Below are positions 1-10,060 of a stretch of 64,000 bases of DNA, one piece after another. Location of the stretch: positions 109,590,726 to 109,654,725 of the forward strand of contig JASEVX010000001.1 in assembly GCA_031761405.1 (NCBI GenBank), in the 5' to 3' direction. This DNA comes from Serripes groenlandicus. Lineage: Eukaryota; Mollusca; Bivalvia; Cardiida; Cardiidae. The position numbers and the translations under genes are program-made. The first letter of the stretch is position 1, and each line of letters opens with the position of its first letter. Under the pieces are notes generated by a model. The model worked only from the letters and a program-made list of their open reading frames with translations. It ran no database searches and was not told the origin of the DNA.

Positions 1-239
1 CGCACAAACTCACCTGAATCTTTGCTGTCCGCATACATGTAGGATACAAACCCCAAGAATCGATTAACGCAGTGTAGGTTCAGATCAATCTGCTCCGTCT
101 CATTATAATCTACACAAGTTTACAGACGCATCTAACAAGCGTATGTTAGTAACATGTTAACAGTGTAGAACTTGATCTGGATTTATATTGTTTACGAAAG
201 TCAACTTCTACCTTGTACCTTGTCTCAAAGAGTATTCAA
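1..239. other. No gene seen; degenerate dispersed repeat
   Basis: AT-rich sequence without a supported frame. Around 75-100 it has 'cagtgtaggttcagatcaat', a relative of the 'acagtgtagatctagatcag' motif that recurs near 1110 and 26205, so it probably contains a fragment of an old dispersed repeat. Confidence 0.3.
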
Positions 240-520
240 TTAAATGATGAGCCCCGTAACTCGGTCGGAAGCAACGCGGGCTGTCAACAAATGGGTTGTT
301 AGTTCGAACCCAAGCTCGATCAACATTCTTTCCGGCGTTTGACATAAGTCAATGCGACAGGTGTTATTCGTCTGGCATGAATTGGATATGCGGGAAAGCA
401 GCAAGTTGCTTTGAAAAGACTTGTTTGGAGAATTGGTATAAGAATGCAAGGAAAACCTGGCTGCCGTGATGTTAATGAGAAGTTTGTCAAAACGGCGTTA
501 AACCCTAAGCAATCATAAAA
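240..520 (+). repeat. tRNA-derived SINE, decayed
   Basis: A tRNA-like head holds a B-box-like 'agttcgaacccaagctcg' near 300. It is followed by a body and by a tail ending in 'aacggcgttaaacccta', the 3' end shared by most SINEs of the window. Relatives in reverse orientation lie near 38100-38215 and 47546-47680. The short frames read across it are not genes. It sits in the probable last intron of the gene ending at 823. Confidence 0.6.
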
Positions 521-614
521 TGTTCCTTTAAAACACCAGATGTTATTTTCGACTGTTTGTCTTATTATGAATTTAGACGATATGTTTATCACCATAGTGT
601 TTCTTGTATTACAG

Positions 615-823
615 GCAGTTTACCACGTGACTTGCTGCTAGAGATTGTTGTACAATACAACGACGCTTTCGGTCTGAATCTAAACATGGACGATGCGAGA
701 ATGATATCCATGTCACCCGGTAATATGGACAGGTCGGGAATGGTCTTGTTGAAACCCTTCCTCACCAATCTGGCAGGTGCCCGGATGCGATCAGAAATAG
801 GACACCACTCTCATAGATATTAG
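615..823 (+). CDS. Probable terminal coding exon of an unrecognised gene
   Basis: A pyrimidine-containing tract and 'tattacag' form a plausible splice acceptor (AG at 613-614). An open frame follows for 69 residues to a TAG at 821-823. The exon enters in phase 2, so the first codon is split. The peptide begins near SLPRDLLLEIVVQYND and ends SEIGHHSHRY. It looks like ordinary protein of mixed composition, not repeat translation. I do not recognise the family, and upstream exons would lie left of the window. An AATAAA at 1311-1316 would serve as poly(A) signal, giving a 3' UTR of about 0.5 kb. The main alternative is a chance frame. Confidence 0.4.
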
Positions 824-1310
824 AACAGCAGAGCACCCACATCCGTTTTGTTGTTTATTGTATTTGTTTGCCGTTTCATTATGAGTACATTTAATTTTTT
901 GTTGAGATAGTTGCCAATTATTGACTATGATAAAGTCTAACAATATAATTTGGGCCATGCTTTACTAAAACCCACCTTCTGGAAGTCAGCCTCCGCACAG
1001 TCGTTCTTGAAAGAAACACCACCAACCAACCTTAGCAAGTTTATGACACGTGTAGGAATATACCGACCTGCATATCAATGCTATCTGAACAAAATGAACA
1101 ATGTTTGTGAACAGTGTAGATCTAGATCAGCATTCGATGGATTGGTGGATCTGTACCGTTACTGTTCATAAATGCCAACTTATACATTGTTTCATGCATT
1201 GGCTTATTTATTCATTCTGTGTCGAACAGTAAAGAGTCAGGTCAATATTCGCGCATGCGCATGTTGATCGCAAATGTATCACGGATGATTTATGTAGAAC
1301 ACGGCCCATG

Positions 1311-1316
1311 AATAAA
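1311..1316 (+). promoter_or_regulatory. Candidate polyadenylation signal
   Basis: A canonical AATAAA lies about 490 bases after the stop codon of the exon ending at 823, with no other good candidate between. Position and strand fit; the use is inferred. Confidence 0.3.
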
Positions 1317-3364
1317 ACTAAATACAATTTGTTACAGTTTTCATTGCTCGCCAACTGGCATTATTGCCGAGTGCGAGGGTAAACAATGCTTACAAACAAC
1401 AACTACAGTTTTCAATCTGCTCTTTATGCAAGCTCTGTTTAATATATCGACTTGACGAAATTCTACCTACAGTTTTATCAGTTAGAATTCTAAAGTTTCT
1501 AATAGATGAGTGAGATACAAATGAAATATTAATACAACATAAAGGTATGCATGTTCATAGTGCTAGTTATTAAATCTTATTTATTTTAATGTGTAAAAGG
1601 AATAACGTTGTGTAACCCCTAGCCTGTTGAACGCACTAAGTACTGATGATAATGTTTTAAAAGTGTTAGATACACTATCCGTCTACTAGTTTCCGTTGTA
1701 TTTGGGTCGGTTTTCGCAGAGCACCGCTCATATTTTCTGTTACTATTTGTGATGTTTTTTAGAGAATAAAAAAAGGGCTGTTGTACTCACACTGTTAACT
1801 TTTTCCCACATGCAGCAACTCTGCAGCAAACGAATCTGAAAACATATAACCACACATATGGTAAATCTCTATATTTGAAAGTATAATTATTGAATAGAGT
1901 TGGAATAATTGTGGCAAAAGGAAAACCTGCTCATTTTGAGTAAATTTATTGTAAAGGAACTCGGTTCCTACAAGGTAAATGCCACTTGCTGATTAAACTT
2001 GTTCTCTCTTTTAACAATCACTTCGAATGGTTGAACACTTTGTCCTATGGAAGCTCTTGTTTTCAACCTGCCATCTGTTAGTGAATTGGTAAAATATTTA
2101 ATTCGACAGGCTATGGGTTACTGTAGTGTTGTAGAATATTATTTTTGTTCTGTATGCTATCGTTGCCTTCAGTAGTGAACATTAACTGCATGTATTTTTC
2201 TACTGATGTTTGTTAGGTTTTCAGAATGAGAGATTAAAGATGTCGCCGGTTAACAATACAGAATAATGGACTGTTAAGTCTTGATCTTCATTTGAGTGCA
2301 AGTGGTTTACGGTAGCGGGTCATTTAGTACGTGTGGCTGTGAACTTATCAACAACCATGCAACTACTCTCCCTTTGAATGGTATACAGCAATGGTAACAT
2401 TTATTAAGCGTTGACTCTCTGCTTGACTCTCTGGTTATGCTTCATTTGAAGTCCTATTGCCGTTACACTAAAATGGCTTCACTTTTAAGTTTTGTTGTCA
2501 TGACATGCAATTAGGTTTATTGAACATATAAACAAACAGTGCAGATCCTGGTGTGCGTATGTACATAAGCACCCGAGTCTTCACTGCATGCATATGCATT
2601 AGGACCCAACATCGGCAAAAATGCCTCATATTTATTAACTATTTATACCACTGTTATTTAATCTTGACTTAAAATTGTTTCTACACGGGCCGTACTCCAG
2701 CAAAAGATATTCTTTCTGCAATGAATTAATGAAATTGAACGCTTGAACTTTCGTGTTCGCCCCAATCAAAGAAATATTTTCACCTACTCACTATTGGCGG
2801 AAAATATGCGTTAAATTCCGATACCATTCAACGTGTATTTAACAGGTATAGAACAGATAAGTTGTAACACTGATTTAGTTTTCTCCCATGTTGCTTTAAC
2901 CGGTAGACCAAGACGTGCATGAACAAACTGGCAGTGTAATCAATTTTAAAGCCAAGAAAATTGATCAAATAATGTAATGAAATTGTATTTATTGAAAGCC
3001 GCAATTGCAATGTTATTTGTGTATTGTGAGAGTTGTGACAGCAGTTCCTGTGATCCGTTATAAGTGTTGAATACTAATTTTACCCAATAGTTATTTTCTT
3101 TATTTATGCCATAAATATCATTTTAATTTTTACACACAGTGATCATATCTTTTGTTTGTTGAAATGTTAGATTTACTTCACATTATGTATGTATTTGTAT
3201 ATTTATTATATAGATCTACTTCTATCAGTTGTTTAAAAGTGTTTATAACCGTAAAATCAAAAGAAAACCTTCAATAACTGCCATATCGCAAATGGAAAAT
3301 GTCTTCAAACCGAGTAGTTATTGCCGATATATGTGGATGTTTCTTTTACAAAATAAACACAAAT
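1317..3364. other. About 2 kb of AT-rich noncoding DNA
   Basis: Apart from a MITE-2 fragment at about 1794-1965, I see no gene, RNA or array here. The longest frame (60 codons on the minus strand near 2828-3010) has no recognisable content. Confidence 0.4.
1794..1965. mobile_element. MITE-2 fragment
   Basis: It starts 'ttaactttttcccacatgc', then has 'ctctgcagcaaacga' and the inner 'gtggcaaaagg' segment typical of the family. The right terminus has degenerated. Confidence 0.5.
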
Positions 3365-3623
3365 GAGCCGTCTCGCGAGAAAACCAACATTGTGGACTCT
3401 GCGTAAAGTATCGATCCGGATCAGCCTAAGCATGCCACGCAGGCTTACCCGGATAGACACTTTTCGCCTCCTGTGGTTTTTCTGTTTCAGGAATCGCTAC
3501 TCTATACATCTATCCCGGAAAGACGGAATGTGTCGGCCGGATCAGTCTGCGCGGACAGCGCAGGCTGATCTGGTCGATACATTACGCAGATGCCATTATG
3601 TTGGTTTTCTTGCGGGACGGCTC
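3365..3623. mobile_element. MITE-1, full-length copy
   Basis: The element begins GAGCCGTCTCGCGAGAAAAC and ends with the inverted counterpart TTTCTTGCGGGACGGCTC. 'aaat' stands immediately outside both ends, which fits a 4-bp target site duplication. The interior carries 'aaagtatcgatccggatcag' and 'gcgcaggctgatctggtcg', themselves imperfect inverted repeats. It encodes nothing; the open frames across it recur in every copy because the sequence does. Confidence 0.8.
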
Positions 3624-4114
3624 AAATATTGCATAACATTCAAGTTTGTTCATGTAGAATCTATATATTTTTTTTTAAATTTACTTGCTGTGTAAAATTG
3701 GGCCATATCGTAGAGCCTTTTTTCAAATTGATAATATTGGGATACAAGTATATCGGAAAATGTTCTCGTTTGAAAGAATTTCCCTTATCCCACAATAATT
3801 TGAAAGTTAATATCTGGTCATATGATGGTTCTAAAAGGGGAATGTGATGATCGATGTATACGTCGCATGATTGTATTTTATAATTATTGTATTTGATATG
3901 CATCATTGTGTTGATAATAACTTGATATATACCATTCCATCCATATTTATGAATTTGATGAATGTACATATAGATCTAATATTTTCTTTCTTGTATGATA
4001 AATAAATGGTAGTTTTGCAAAAATATTTTCGTCAATTGTTTTCTCTTTTTTAAATTCCGCGCCTGTGAAGGCACTACCCCTTTTGTTTCATGAATATATT
4101 ACTTGACATAACGC
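3624..4114. other. Noncoding spacer
   Basis: AT-rich DNA between two MITE-1 copies. Open frames of up to ~100 codons on both strands are low-complexity and resemble no family I know. Confidence 0.4.
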
Positions 4115-4375
4115 CTCCCGTCCCGCGAAAAACCAACATTGTGGACTCTGCGCAAAGTATCGACCCGGATCAGCCTTAGCATGCCGCGCAAGCTAATCCG
4201 GACAGACAATGTTCGCCTGCTGTGGATTTTTTCTGTTTCAGGAGTCATTCCTCTATACCTCTATCCCTCTTGGACGGAATGTGTCGGCCCAGATTAGCCT
4301 GCGCAGACTGCGCAGGCTGATCTTGGTCGGTACATTACGCAGATTGCATAATGTTGGTTCTCTCGCGGGACGGCT
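4115..4375. mobile_element. MITE-1 copy
   Basis: Same order of motifs as the copy at 3365: 'gtcccgcgaaaaaccaacat', 'aaagtatcgacccggatcag', 'ttaatccg'-like central part, 'gcgcaggctgatcttggtcg', then 'ctctcgcgggacggct'. The outermost bases at both ends have drifted. Confidence 0.7.
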
Positions 4376-4442
4376 TATATCAGAAATGCTATGTTAGAGT
4401 AGCATTACGTCGCTTTGTGCTGTATGCCTAGTCTATGAGGCG

Positions 4443-4672
4443 TATGGATTGATTGATTGATTGATTATTTGGTGTTTTTCGCCGCTTTCGCCGCTTTCAA
4501 CATTTTTATCAGTTATATCACGGCGTTTCCTGGGTAAGTTACCAGTATTACTGGTTCATTTGTCCTGACAACAGCAAGGTAGTCGCAATGCTAACCCCGC
4601 AACCCTGAGCGCCAAGGAAGGCAGCCATTACTACCATTTTAAAAGTCTTTGGTATGACGCGGCCGGGGTGTT
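4443..4672 (-). repeat. tRNA-derived SINE, minus orientation
   Basis: Read on the minus strand, it has 'ggtcataccaaagact'-type body sequence, then 'ggttgcggggttagcattgc', the 'ctggtaacttacccaggaaa' block, 'cgtgatataactgataaaaa', 'ttgaaagcggcg' and a simple (aatc)n tail. This is the same body and tail as the SINEs at 16585, 31247, 36882, 46953 and 61512. The tRNA head has been lost. Confidence 0.7.
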
Positions 4673-4900
4673 AAAAATGTCTTAAAAATATGAGATGATA
4701 AATAACCATAACACTTTTACGAATGCATTAACAAACATATTTCAATTTTCGGATTATATCCAATCAGAGCGTGGGCTGCGAACCTGAAAGTCGCCCATGA
4801 AATGACATCCGGAAAAAAGGCCATACTGATTTTAATTTACCATTGAATTCTGATATATATCTTGATCTTGACTAAAGATGTTATCTAATAACTCGCTAAA

Positions 4901-5109
4901 TGCAAAGTATCGATCCGGTTCAGCCTAAGCATGCCACACAGGCTTACCCGGATAGACACTTTTCGCCTCCTGTGGTTTTTCTGTTTCAGGAATCACTACT
5001 CTATACATCTATCCCCGAAAGACGGAATGTGTCGGCCGGATCAGTCTGCGCGGACAGCGCAGGCTGATCTGGTCGATACATTACGCAGATGCCATTATGT
5101 TGGTTTTCA
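4901..5109. mobile_element. MITE-1, both termini lost
   Basis: From 'tgcaaagtatcgatccggtt' to 'atgttggttttca' it closely matches the copy at 3365, including the same variant 'ctatcc(c)gaaagacggaat'. It is therefore a near sister copy lacking both GAGCCGT ends. Confidence 0.7.
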
Positions 5110-5444
5110 TAGAGAGACCGCTACTGCAGCATAAGTTTACTTTTATTATATACATTTTAGATAGTTTTAAACAGGAACAAAACCAATTTTATAGATTTAA
5201 ATGTTTTCAATGACGAAAATCTCATTTTTCACATGGAAACGAATGCATGCATGGTGTTTGGATTTCATCACACTGCCGCATTTCGAATGACGTTCCATCA
5301 TAATTTCCTGTCACGGGATTGGAACAGTAGTCATATAAGGAAAAATATAAACATTATAGTCTGCAAATAGAGTGTTATTTTTAAACTTATATATTTTAGA
5401 ATTATCCATATAAAAAAAGGAGTTTATGTAAATACCGATGACCG

Positions 5445-6825
5445 AGCTATTCCACTCGCCGTCAGTGCGGGTAGACGGCAGGACCTGCCTTATAGCGTAT
5501 GCGGCCACGGCTCACATTTCCCCTACTATCAGCGGAGTGCTCGCGTGAAACAAGGCCAGCATTTCGCCGTCAGTGCGGGTAGACGGCGGGACCTGCCGTA
5601 TAGCGTATGCGGCCCGTTTCACAGTTTCCGTACTAGCAGCGTATATATAGTGCTCGTGTTAAACAAGGCTTTGCACTCCCGGTATACTGAGGGACCTGCC
5701 TTAAAGCGTATGCGGCCCCGGCTCACGTTTCCCCGACTAGCAGCGGAGTGCTCGCGTAAAATATGGCCTGCAGCAATTCGCCGTAAGCGCGGGTAGACGG
5801 CAGGACCTGCCGTATAGCATATGCGGCCACGGCTCACAATTCTTCTACTAGCGGCGCAGTGCTAGCTAGCGTAATAAAATGCCAGCACTTCGCCGTCAGT
5901 GAGGGTAGACGGCAGGACCTGCCGTATATCGTATGCGGCCCCGGCTCACATTTTCCGTACTAGCAGCGTAGTGCTCGCGTAAAACAAGGCTCAGCACTTC
6001 GCCGTAAGCGCGGGTAGACTGCGTAACCTGCCTTAAAGCGTATGCGGCCACGGCTCACATTTCCCCTACTAGCAGCGCAGTGCTAGCGTAAAATATGGCC
6101 TGAAGCAATTCGCCGTACGCGCGGGTAGACTGCGTGACCTGCCTTAAAGCGTATGCGGCCACGGCTCACATTTCCCCAACTAGCAGCGCAGTGCTAGCGT
6201 AAAACAAGGTGCAGCATTTCGCCGTCAGCGCGGGTAGACGGCAGGACCTGCCGTATAGCGTATGCGGCCCCGGCTCACATTTCCCGTACTAGCAGCGTAG
6301 TGCTCGCGTAAAACAAGGCTCAGCACTTCGCCGTAAGCGCGGGTAGACGGCGGGACCTGCCTTAAAACGTATGCGGCCCCGACTCATATTTCCCCGACTA
6401 GCAGCGGAGTGCTCGCGTAAAATAAGGCTCAGTACTTCGCCGTAAGCGCGGGTAGACGGCGGAACCTGCCGTATAGCATATGCGGCCACGGCTCCCATTT
6501 CCCCTACTAGCAGCGCAGTGCTAGAAAAGGGCCAGCACTTCGCTGGCAGTGCAGGTAGACTGCGGGACCTGCCGTATAGCGTATGCGGCCCCGGCTCACA
6601 TTTCCCGTACTAGCAGCGTAGTGCTCGCGTAAAACAAGGCTCAGCACTTCGCCGTAAGCGCGCGTAGACTGCGGGGCCTGCCTTATAGCGTATGCGCCCT
6701 CGGCTCACATTTCCCCTACTAGAAGCCGAGTGCTCGTGAAAATCAAGGCTCAGCACTTCACCGTAACCGCGGGTAGACTGCGGGACCTGCCGTATATCAT
6801 ATGCGGCCCCGGCGCACATTTGCGA
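5445..6825. repeat. Tandem array, ~109-bp unit, about 12-13 copies
   Basis: Units carry 'gggtagacggcaggacctgc', 'gtatagcgtatgcggccccg', 'ctcacatttcccctactagc' and 'gcagtgctagcgtaaaac'. The repeat start moves by 107-110 bases each time. The array is much richer in CpG than its surroundings. Copies differ by scattered substitutions and small indels, and one unit near 5680 is shorter. The frames on the minus strand with repeated GPAVYPRLRR-like peptides are read-through of the array, not genes. Confidence 0.9.
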
Positions 6826-7909
6826 TTCTATGATGGGCGTAATGACGAAGAGAGGCAATTAATCGGAGAGACAGGAAAACGTTTTGATCGGTTTTTATCG
6901 TGGATATTTCGGTCATTTCCGGTGTTAATACAAGACAGTTCAACGAATAATACCGATCTCTTACGATTTCATACGGAAAGCGTCGGACCCATTCGGGATG
7001 TTACAACCATTAGGATTTAACCACTTAACTAAATCGCCATGTACATTTCTTAGAACATCGAACGGATAATACAGATTACCGACGTAGTGCGGAAATCAAC
7101 GACTCGACTGCGGTGGTTCCACATTAAGGAACACTCGTCAAGATAACTATGAAAGCGACAACACACGAAAACCGGCCTTAGGAACATTTGAAATTAATGA
7201 CAGACACGATCGAATTGCATTTACTTTTCTTATCGTTACGCGTATCTGTTCATATCCATTATTGACAGGCGTCCGAATTGCTATTACAGCATACCTCGTT
7301 AAAATACTCTCTGTATTATCTATACGCTATGATAAATGGTATTAATATTATCGTAATGGTAATTTGGGGAATCCCGCACGTGTTACTATAAATAGCCCCT
7401 CTATACGTCCATATATTGTAATAATAATGACAAGGTGTGCAACGGCGTTTTACCCCCTTGCTCGATTTGGGCAATAATTTCCGCAGAAAAAGGCCTAAAA
7501 CGACCTCGTCCCAGGTAGAGACAGGTTCATAAATGATTTTTCTCATGATCCACCACATCAATATTTGTCATCCGACCAATACGCCGGCGTTTTTAAGCTT
7601 AACGTTCATTATATTTGGAAATGTGCAGTTGTCCCGACCGCCATGCTCATTTCCCCACACTGCTTTCTACTGTATTCTTAAATAGTTCTCAAATCTCCGC
7701 GATGTTTTTAAAGTCGTCTGCTGCAGGTATTCTATTTTTAAATGTGTTCAATGACTAAGCTAACTAATGCTATACATGTATTTTGGATTGGAGATAATTG
7801 CTCAGATGTAAAGCGCCGGTCTCGTCATATAAAGGCCCAATGTGAGCGGGATCAACATCGGGTCTTCCAAAAACCTGGGCGCAGGTACCAGTTCAGATTC
7901 CTGGAAGCA
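6826..7909. other. CpG-rich noncoding tract beside the array
   Basis: About 0.8 kb after the array stays CpG-rich (for example 'cgaacggataatacagatta', 'accgacgtagtgcggaaatc') and then becomes ordinary. No frame over 100 codons is convincing. A short MITE-2 piece ('aaagtcgtctgctgcaggta') lies near 7711-7732. The tract could be a promoter of an unseen gene or diverged satellite flank. Confidence 0.3.
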
Positions 7910-8017
7910 GACGAGTGTGAATATCATCAGAGATATCCTCCCACCCGTTGTAAAATAAGACAGTTTAACCCGTTTCCCACATGCAGATAAATATGGGCAA
8001 TAATTAAAGCAAGAGTT
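7910..8017. repeat. Left part of an interrupted dispersed repeat
   Basis: 'gtgaatatcatcag' through 'tgggcaataattaaa' matches 9222-9300. Its continuation is found only at about 8786-8865, so some 770 bases, including the LTR-like segment at 8356, separate two parts that are adjacent in the 9222-9392 copy. Confidence 0.55.
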
Positions 8018-8235
8018 GATGCAAGATGCAGCAATTGGCGCGGGAATCAGCTTGTTATGGCTTGAGAAATACTGTTTGATTCGAAAAACACGAAACCCGC
8101 TTTTTAAATATATGATATAAATATATCATAACAATAGGTTTTTAGTTAAATACGTAAAACGAAAAAAAAAATACCTTTTCCCAACGTGTTGACCTCGATC
8201 TCCCATAATTATTGTAAACATTTGTCTGCGCATGC

Positions 8236-8248
8236 GCCCCCCCCCCCC
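8236..8248. repeat. Poly(C) run
   Basis: A run of about twelve C follows 'tgcgcatgcg'. Simple repeat only. Confidence 0.8.
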
Positions 8249-8355
8249 CTTAATATATTCTTAACATCGCAAAATTTAGCACAATAACTTCGCATTCATG
8301 AAAATATTCCCATTTTCCTAACGTAACGGGAACGGGATATAGGATTATGTATAAA

Positions 8356-8500
8356 TGTCACGTATACAGCCTTACTGAGGAAGCCGGCTTCATAGCGACG
8401 TTGGTAGAGTGGTTGACCTTTGTGTAAAGTGAAGCAGCGTTCATCGCGGTTAGTGCCTAGATGGGTGACCCGCGATGGCTTAACGCCGGTACACGTTACA
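8356..8500 (+). mobile_element. Putative short LTR with 5S-rRNA-like promoter (TRIM, Cassandra-like)
   Basis: The segment begins TGTCACGTATAC and ends GTACACGTTACA, so it is bounded by TG...CA in an imperfect 12-bp inverted repeat, as LTRs are. Inside, 8429-8470 aligns without gaps to the 5S rRNA internal control region: 'gtgaagcagcgt' at the box A position, exactly five bases, then 'gcggttagtgcctagatggg' leading into 'tgacc' at the box C position. By eye 33 of 42 bases agree with animal 5S rRNA. A perfect tRNA-Leu primer-binding site follows two bases after the end. No second LTR was found, so this is the 5' part of a broken element. The alternative is a 5S pseudogene or 5S-headed SINE. Confidence 0.55.
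8429..8470 (+). promoter_or_regulatory. 5S-rRNA-like internal control region (RNA polymerase III)
   Basis: The spacing between the box A-like and box C-like blocks is the same as in 5S rRNA. The most divergent part is the stretch between them ('tcatc' in place of the usual G-rich bases). Similarity continues weakly to 'taacgccggtac' near 8480-8492, which resembles the 3' end of 5S rRNA. Whether TFIIIA and pol III would still recognise it cannot be seen. Confidence 0.5.
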
Positions 8501-8502
8501 AA

Positions 8503-8518
8503 TGGTGGCAGCGGTGGG
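8503..8518 (+). other. Primer-binding site complementary to tRNA-Leu 3' end
   Basis: TGGTGGCAGCGGTGGG is the exact complement of the 3' end CCCACCGCTGCCA-CCA typical of animal tRNA-Leu (AAG/CAG). It lies two bases after the CA end of the putative LTR, the normal position for minus-strand priming in LTR retrotransposons. Confidence 0.6.
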
Positions 8519-8785
8519 TGTTATTGAAAAACTATGGTTTTAATTTACATTTTAATTATAAAAAAAACTACTCGCATATAAATATACTGGTTCACTAATC
8601 TTAATCTTCTATTGAAAAATTGAACGAGAACCAGTCTAGTGACGAACTGCTACGGAAATATCCCAGAGCTGACGGTAAAATACAGCGCATGCGCGATCAA
8701 GACGATTAACACGGCGCATGCGCAAGCCCATTGCACCAATGACAGTTTTTTCACAACCAATATATGCACTGGTGCTGATGCACCC

Positions 8786-8865
8786 GCGCAATAAGCAATT
8801 ACTGCTGTTGTCATAATAAGTGCAACTGTATTCAATAATCATACTCTAATTACGTTGCTGGTCCT
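8786..8865. repeat. Right part of the interrupted dispersed repeat
   Basis: 'aataagcaattactgctgtt' to 'ctaattacgttgctggtcc' matches 9306-9390 of the intact copy. See the left part at 7910. Confidence 0.5.
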
Positions 8866-9145
8866 AATGTCAGATAAAAACTTGTGAAGGTCAAATACAT
8901 CAGCGTTCATGCTGGTCTAATAGACCTTTAAACAACTTTGTTTGCGTCTAAATGAGTGTATTCCTTCACCAGTGTGCATTAACTATTTGACATTGAGTTT
9001 AAAGGCATACATTTTGTATATGTAAATATGTATATAGTATGCATTGGAAATGTTTGATTTGATCCTGTTTGGTATTTTGACCATGCATGTTTGAAAGTGA
9101 AAGTAGAGTTTGTGATTAACCAGTTTCACCCGAGCCCGATTTCGT

Positions 9146-9182
9146 TCTTGCACGATATCTTGCACGATATCTTGCACGATAC
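9146..9182. repeat. Three direct repeats of 12 bp
   Basis: The sequence 'cttgcacgatat' occurs three times in a row, the last copy ending in 'aca'. Confidence 0.85.
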
Positions 9183-9221
9183 AAAAAAAAACTCCAGTTG
9201 AGAATGCAGAAAACAGACGTC

Positions 9222-9392
9222 GAGAGTGAATATCATCAATGTTATCTTCACAAGCGTTGTAAAATTAAACAGTTTCCACATGCAGACAATTAAGGGCAAT
9301 GATTAAAATAAGCAATTCCTACTTTTGTCATAATATGTTAAACTCTTTAATAATAAGCATACCCTAATTGACATCGCCGGTCCTTTGCATAC
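9222..9392. repeat. Intact copy of the dispersed repeat
   Basis: 'gtgaatatcatcaatgttat' to 'cctaattgacatcgccggtc' joins without interruption the two parts found at 7910-8017 and 8786-8865. This indicates an insertion in that first copy. Confidence 0.55.
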
Positions 9393-9574
9393 GCTCTATG
9401 TATGAAAATCAAAGCACTGAAAGTGCTAAAGGCCTGGGGGCTGCAGGAAGGTTGGAGAGGTAGGACAATGTGAAAGGAAAAAACAATTACAGCTTATGTT
9501 TATGTATTTATTGTTAAGAAGTTTAAAGATCAAAATTAGTAAATATTTTAAAACTGGCATTTGTAAAACAGGAG

Positions 9575-10060
9575 GTTCTTGTTGGTCTTATATCGCTCAC
9601 CTGAGAGCAAGAGCTCACAAGTATACAACTTTTAGACATGAAGAATCAAAGGAAAATTTCACAGCAGATTTAGGAAGAAACATTTTGAAGTTTCTGCCTT
9701 ATTATATTGAGAAATATGTCAATGTTAAATCAACTTCCATCAGGAAGTTTCTGTGTTTTTAACAAATTGCACCCACTTGAGCAAACTTGGTGAAGGTTCA
9801 GAGAGGTTCAGTCAAGGAACATTTCAGAGAAATTATTTTGAAATCCGACTGGGCCAGTAGTTTCAAACAAAATGAATTTAATAGTTGTTCTTTTTTGTCG
9901 CCATGGCAACAGGAATGGAATTATGTGAACAACTGTTAAAGTGGGGCCATGCAAGGAACATCCATGCCATGTGTTTAAATATCAATTTGCATCCAGTGGT
10001 TTTTGGAAGAGCTACGGACAGTGAGTCCAATAGATCATTTAGAGCTCAGGTGATCTAAAC
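9575..10060. repeat. Dispersed repeat bounded by 'gctcacctgag' / 'gctcaggtgatc'
   Basis: About 490 bases start at 'atcgctcacctgagagcaag' and end at 'agagctcaggtgatctaaac', so the two ends are an inverted pair. The inside has 'gagcaaacttggtgaaggtt' and 'catgcaaggaacatccatgc'. Similar 'tcaggtgagcgatccaggcc' termini bound the repeat ending at about 29042 and lie near 22556. Confidence 0.5.

Noticed and set aside
950..1171. 73-codon frame with several cysteines
   Set aside because: It runs through the 'acagtgtagatctagatcag' dispersed repeat and lies in the presumed 3' UTR of the preceding exon.
8636..8842. Two overlapping minus-strand frames with hydrophobic stretches
   Set aside because: They overlap in different frames within dispersed-repeat DNA, and neither has recognisable motifs or splice context.
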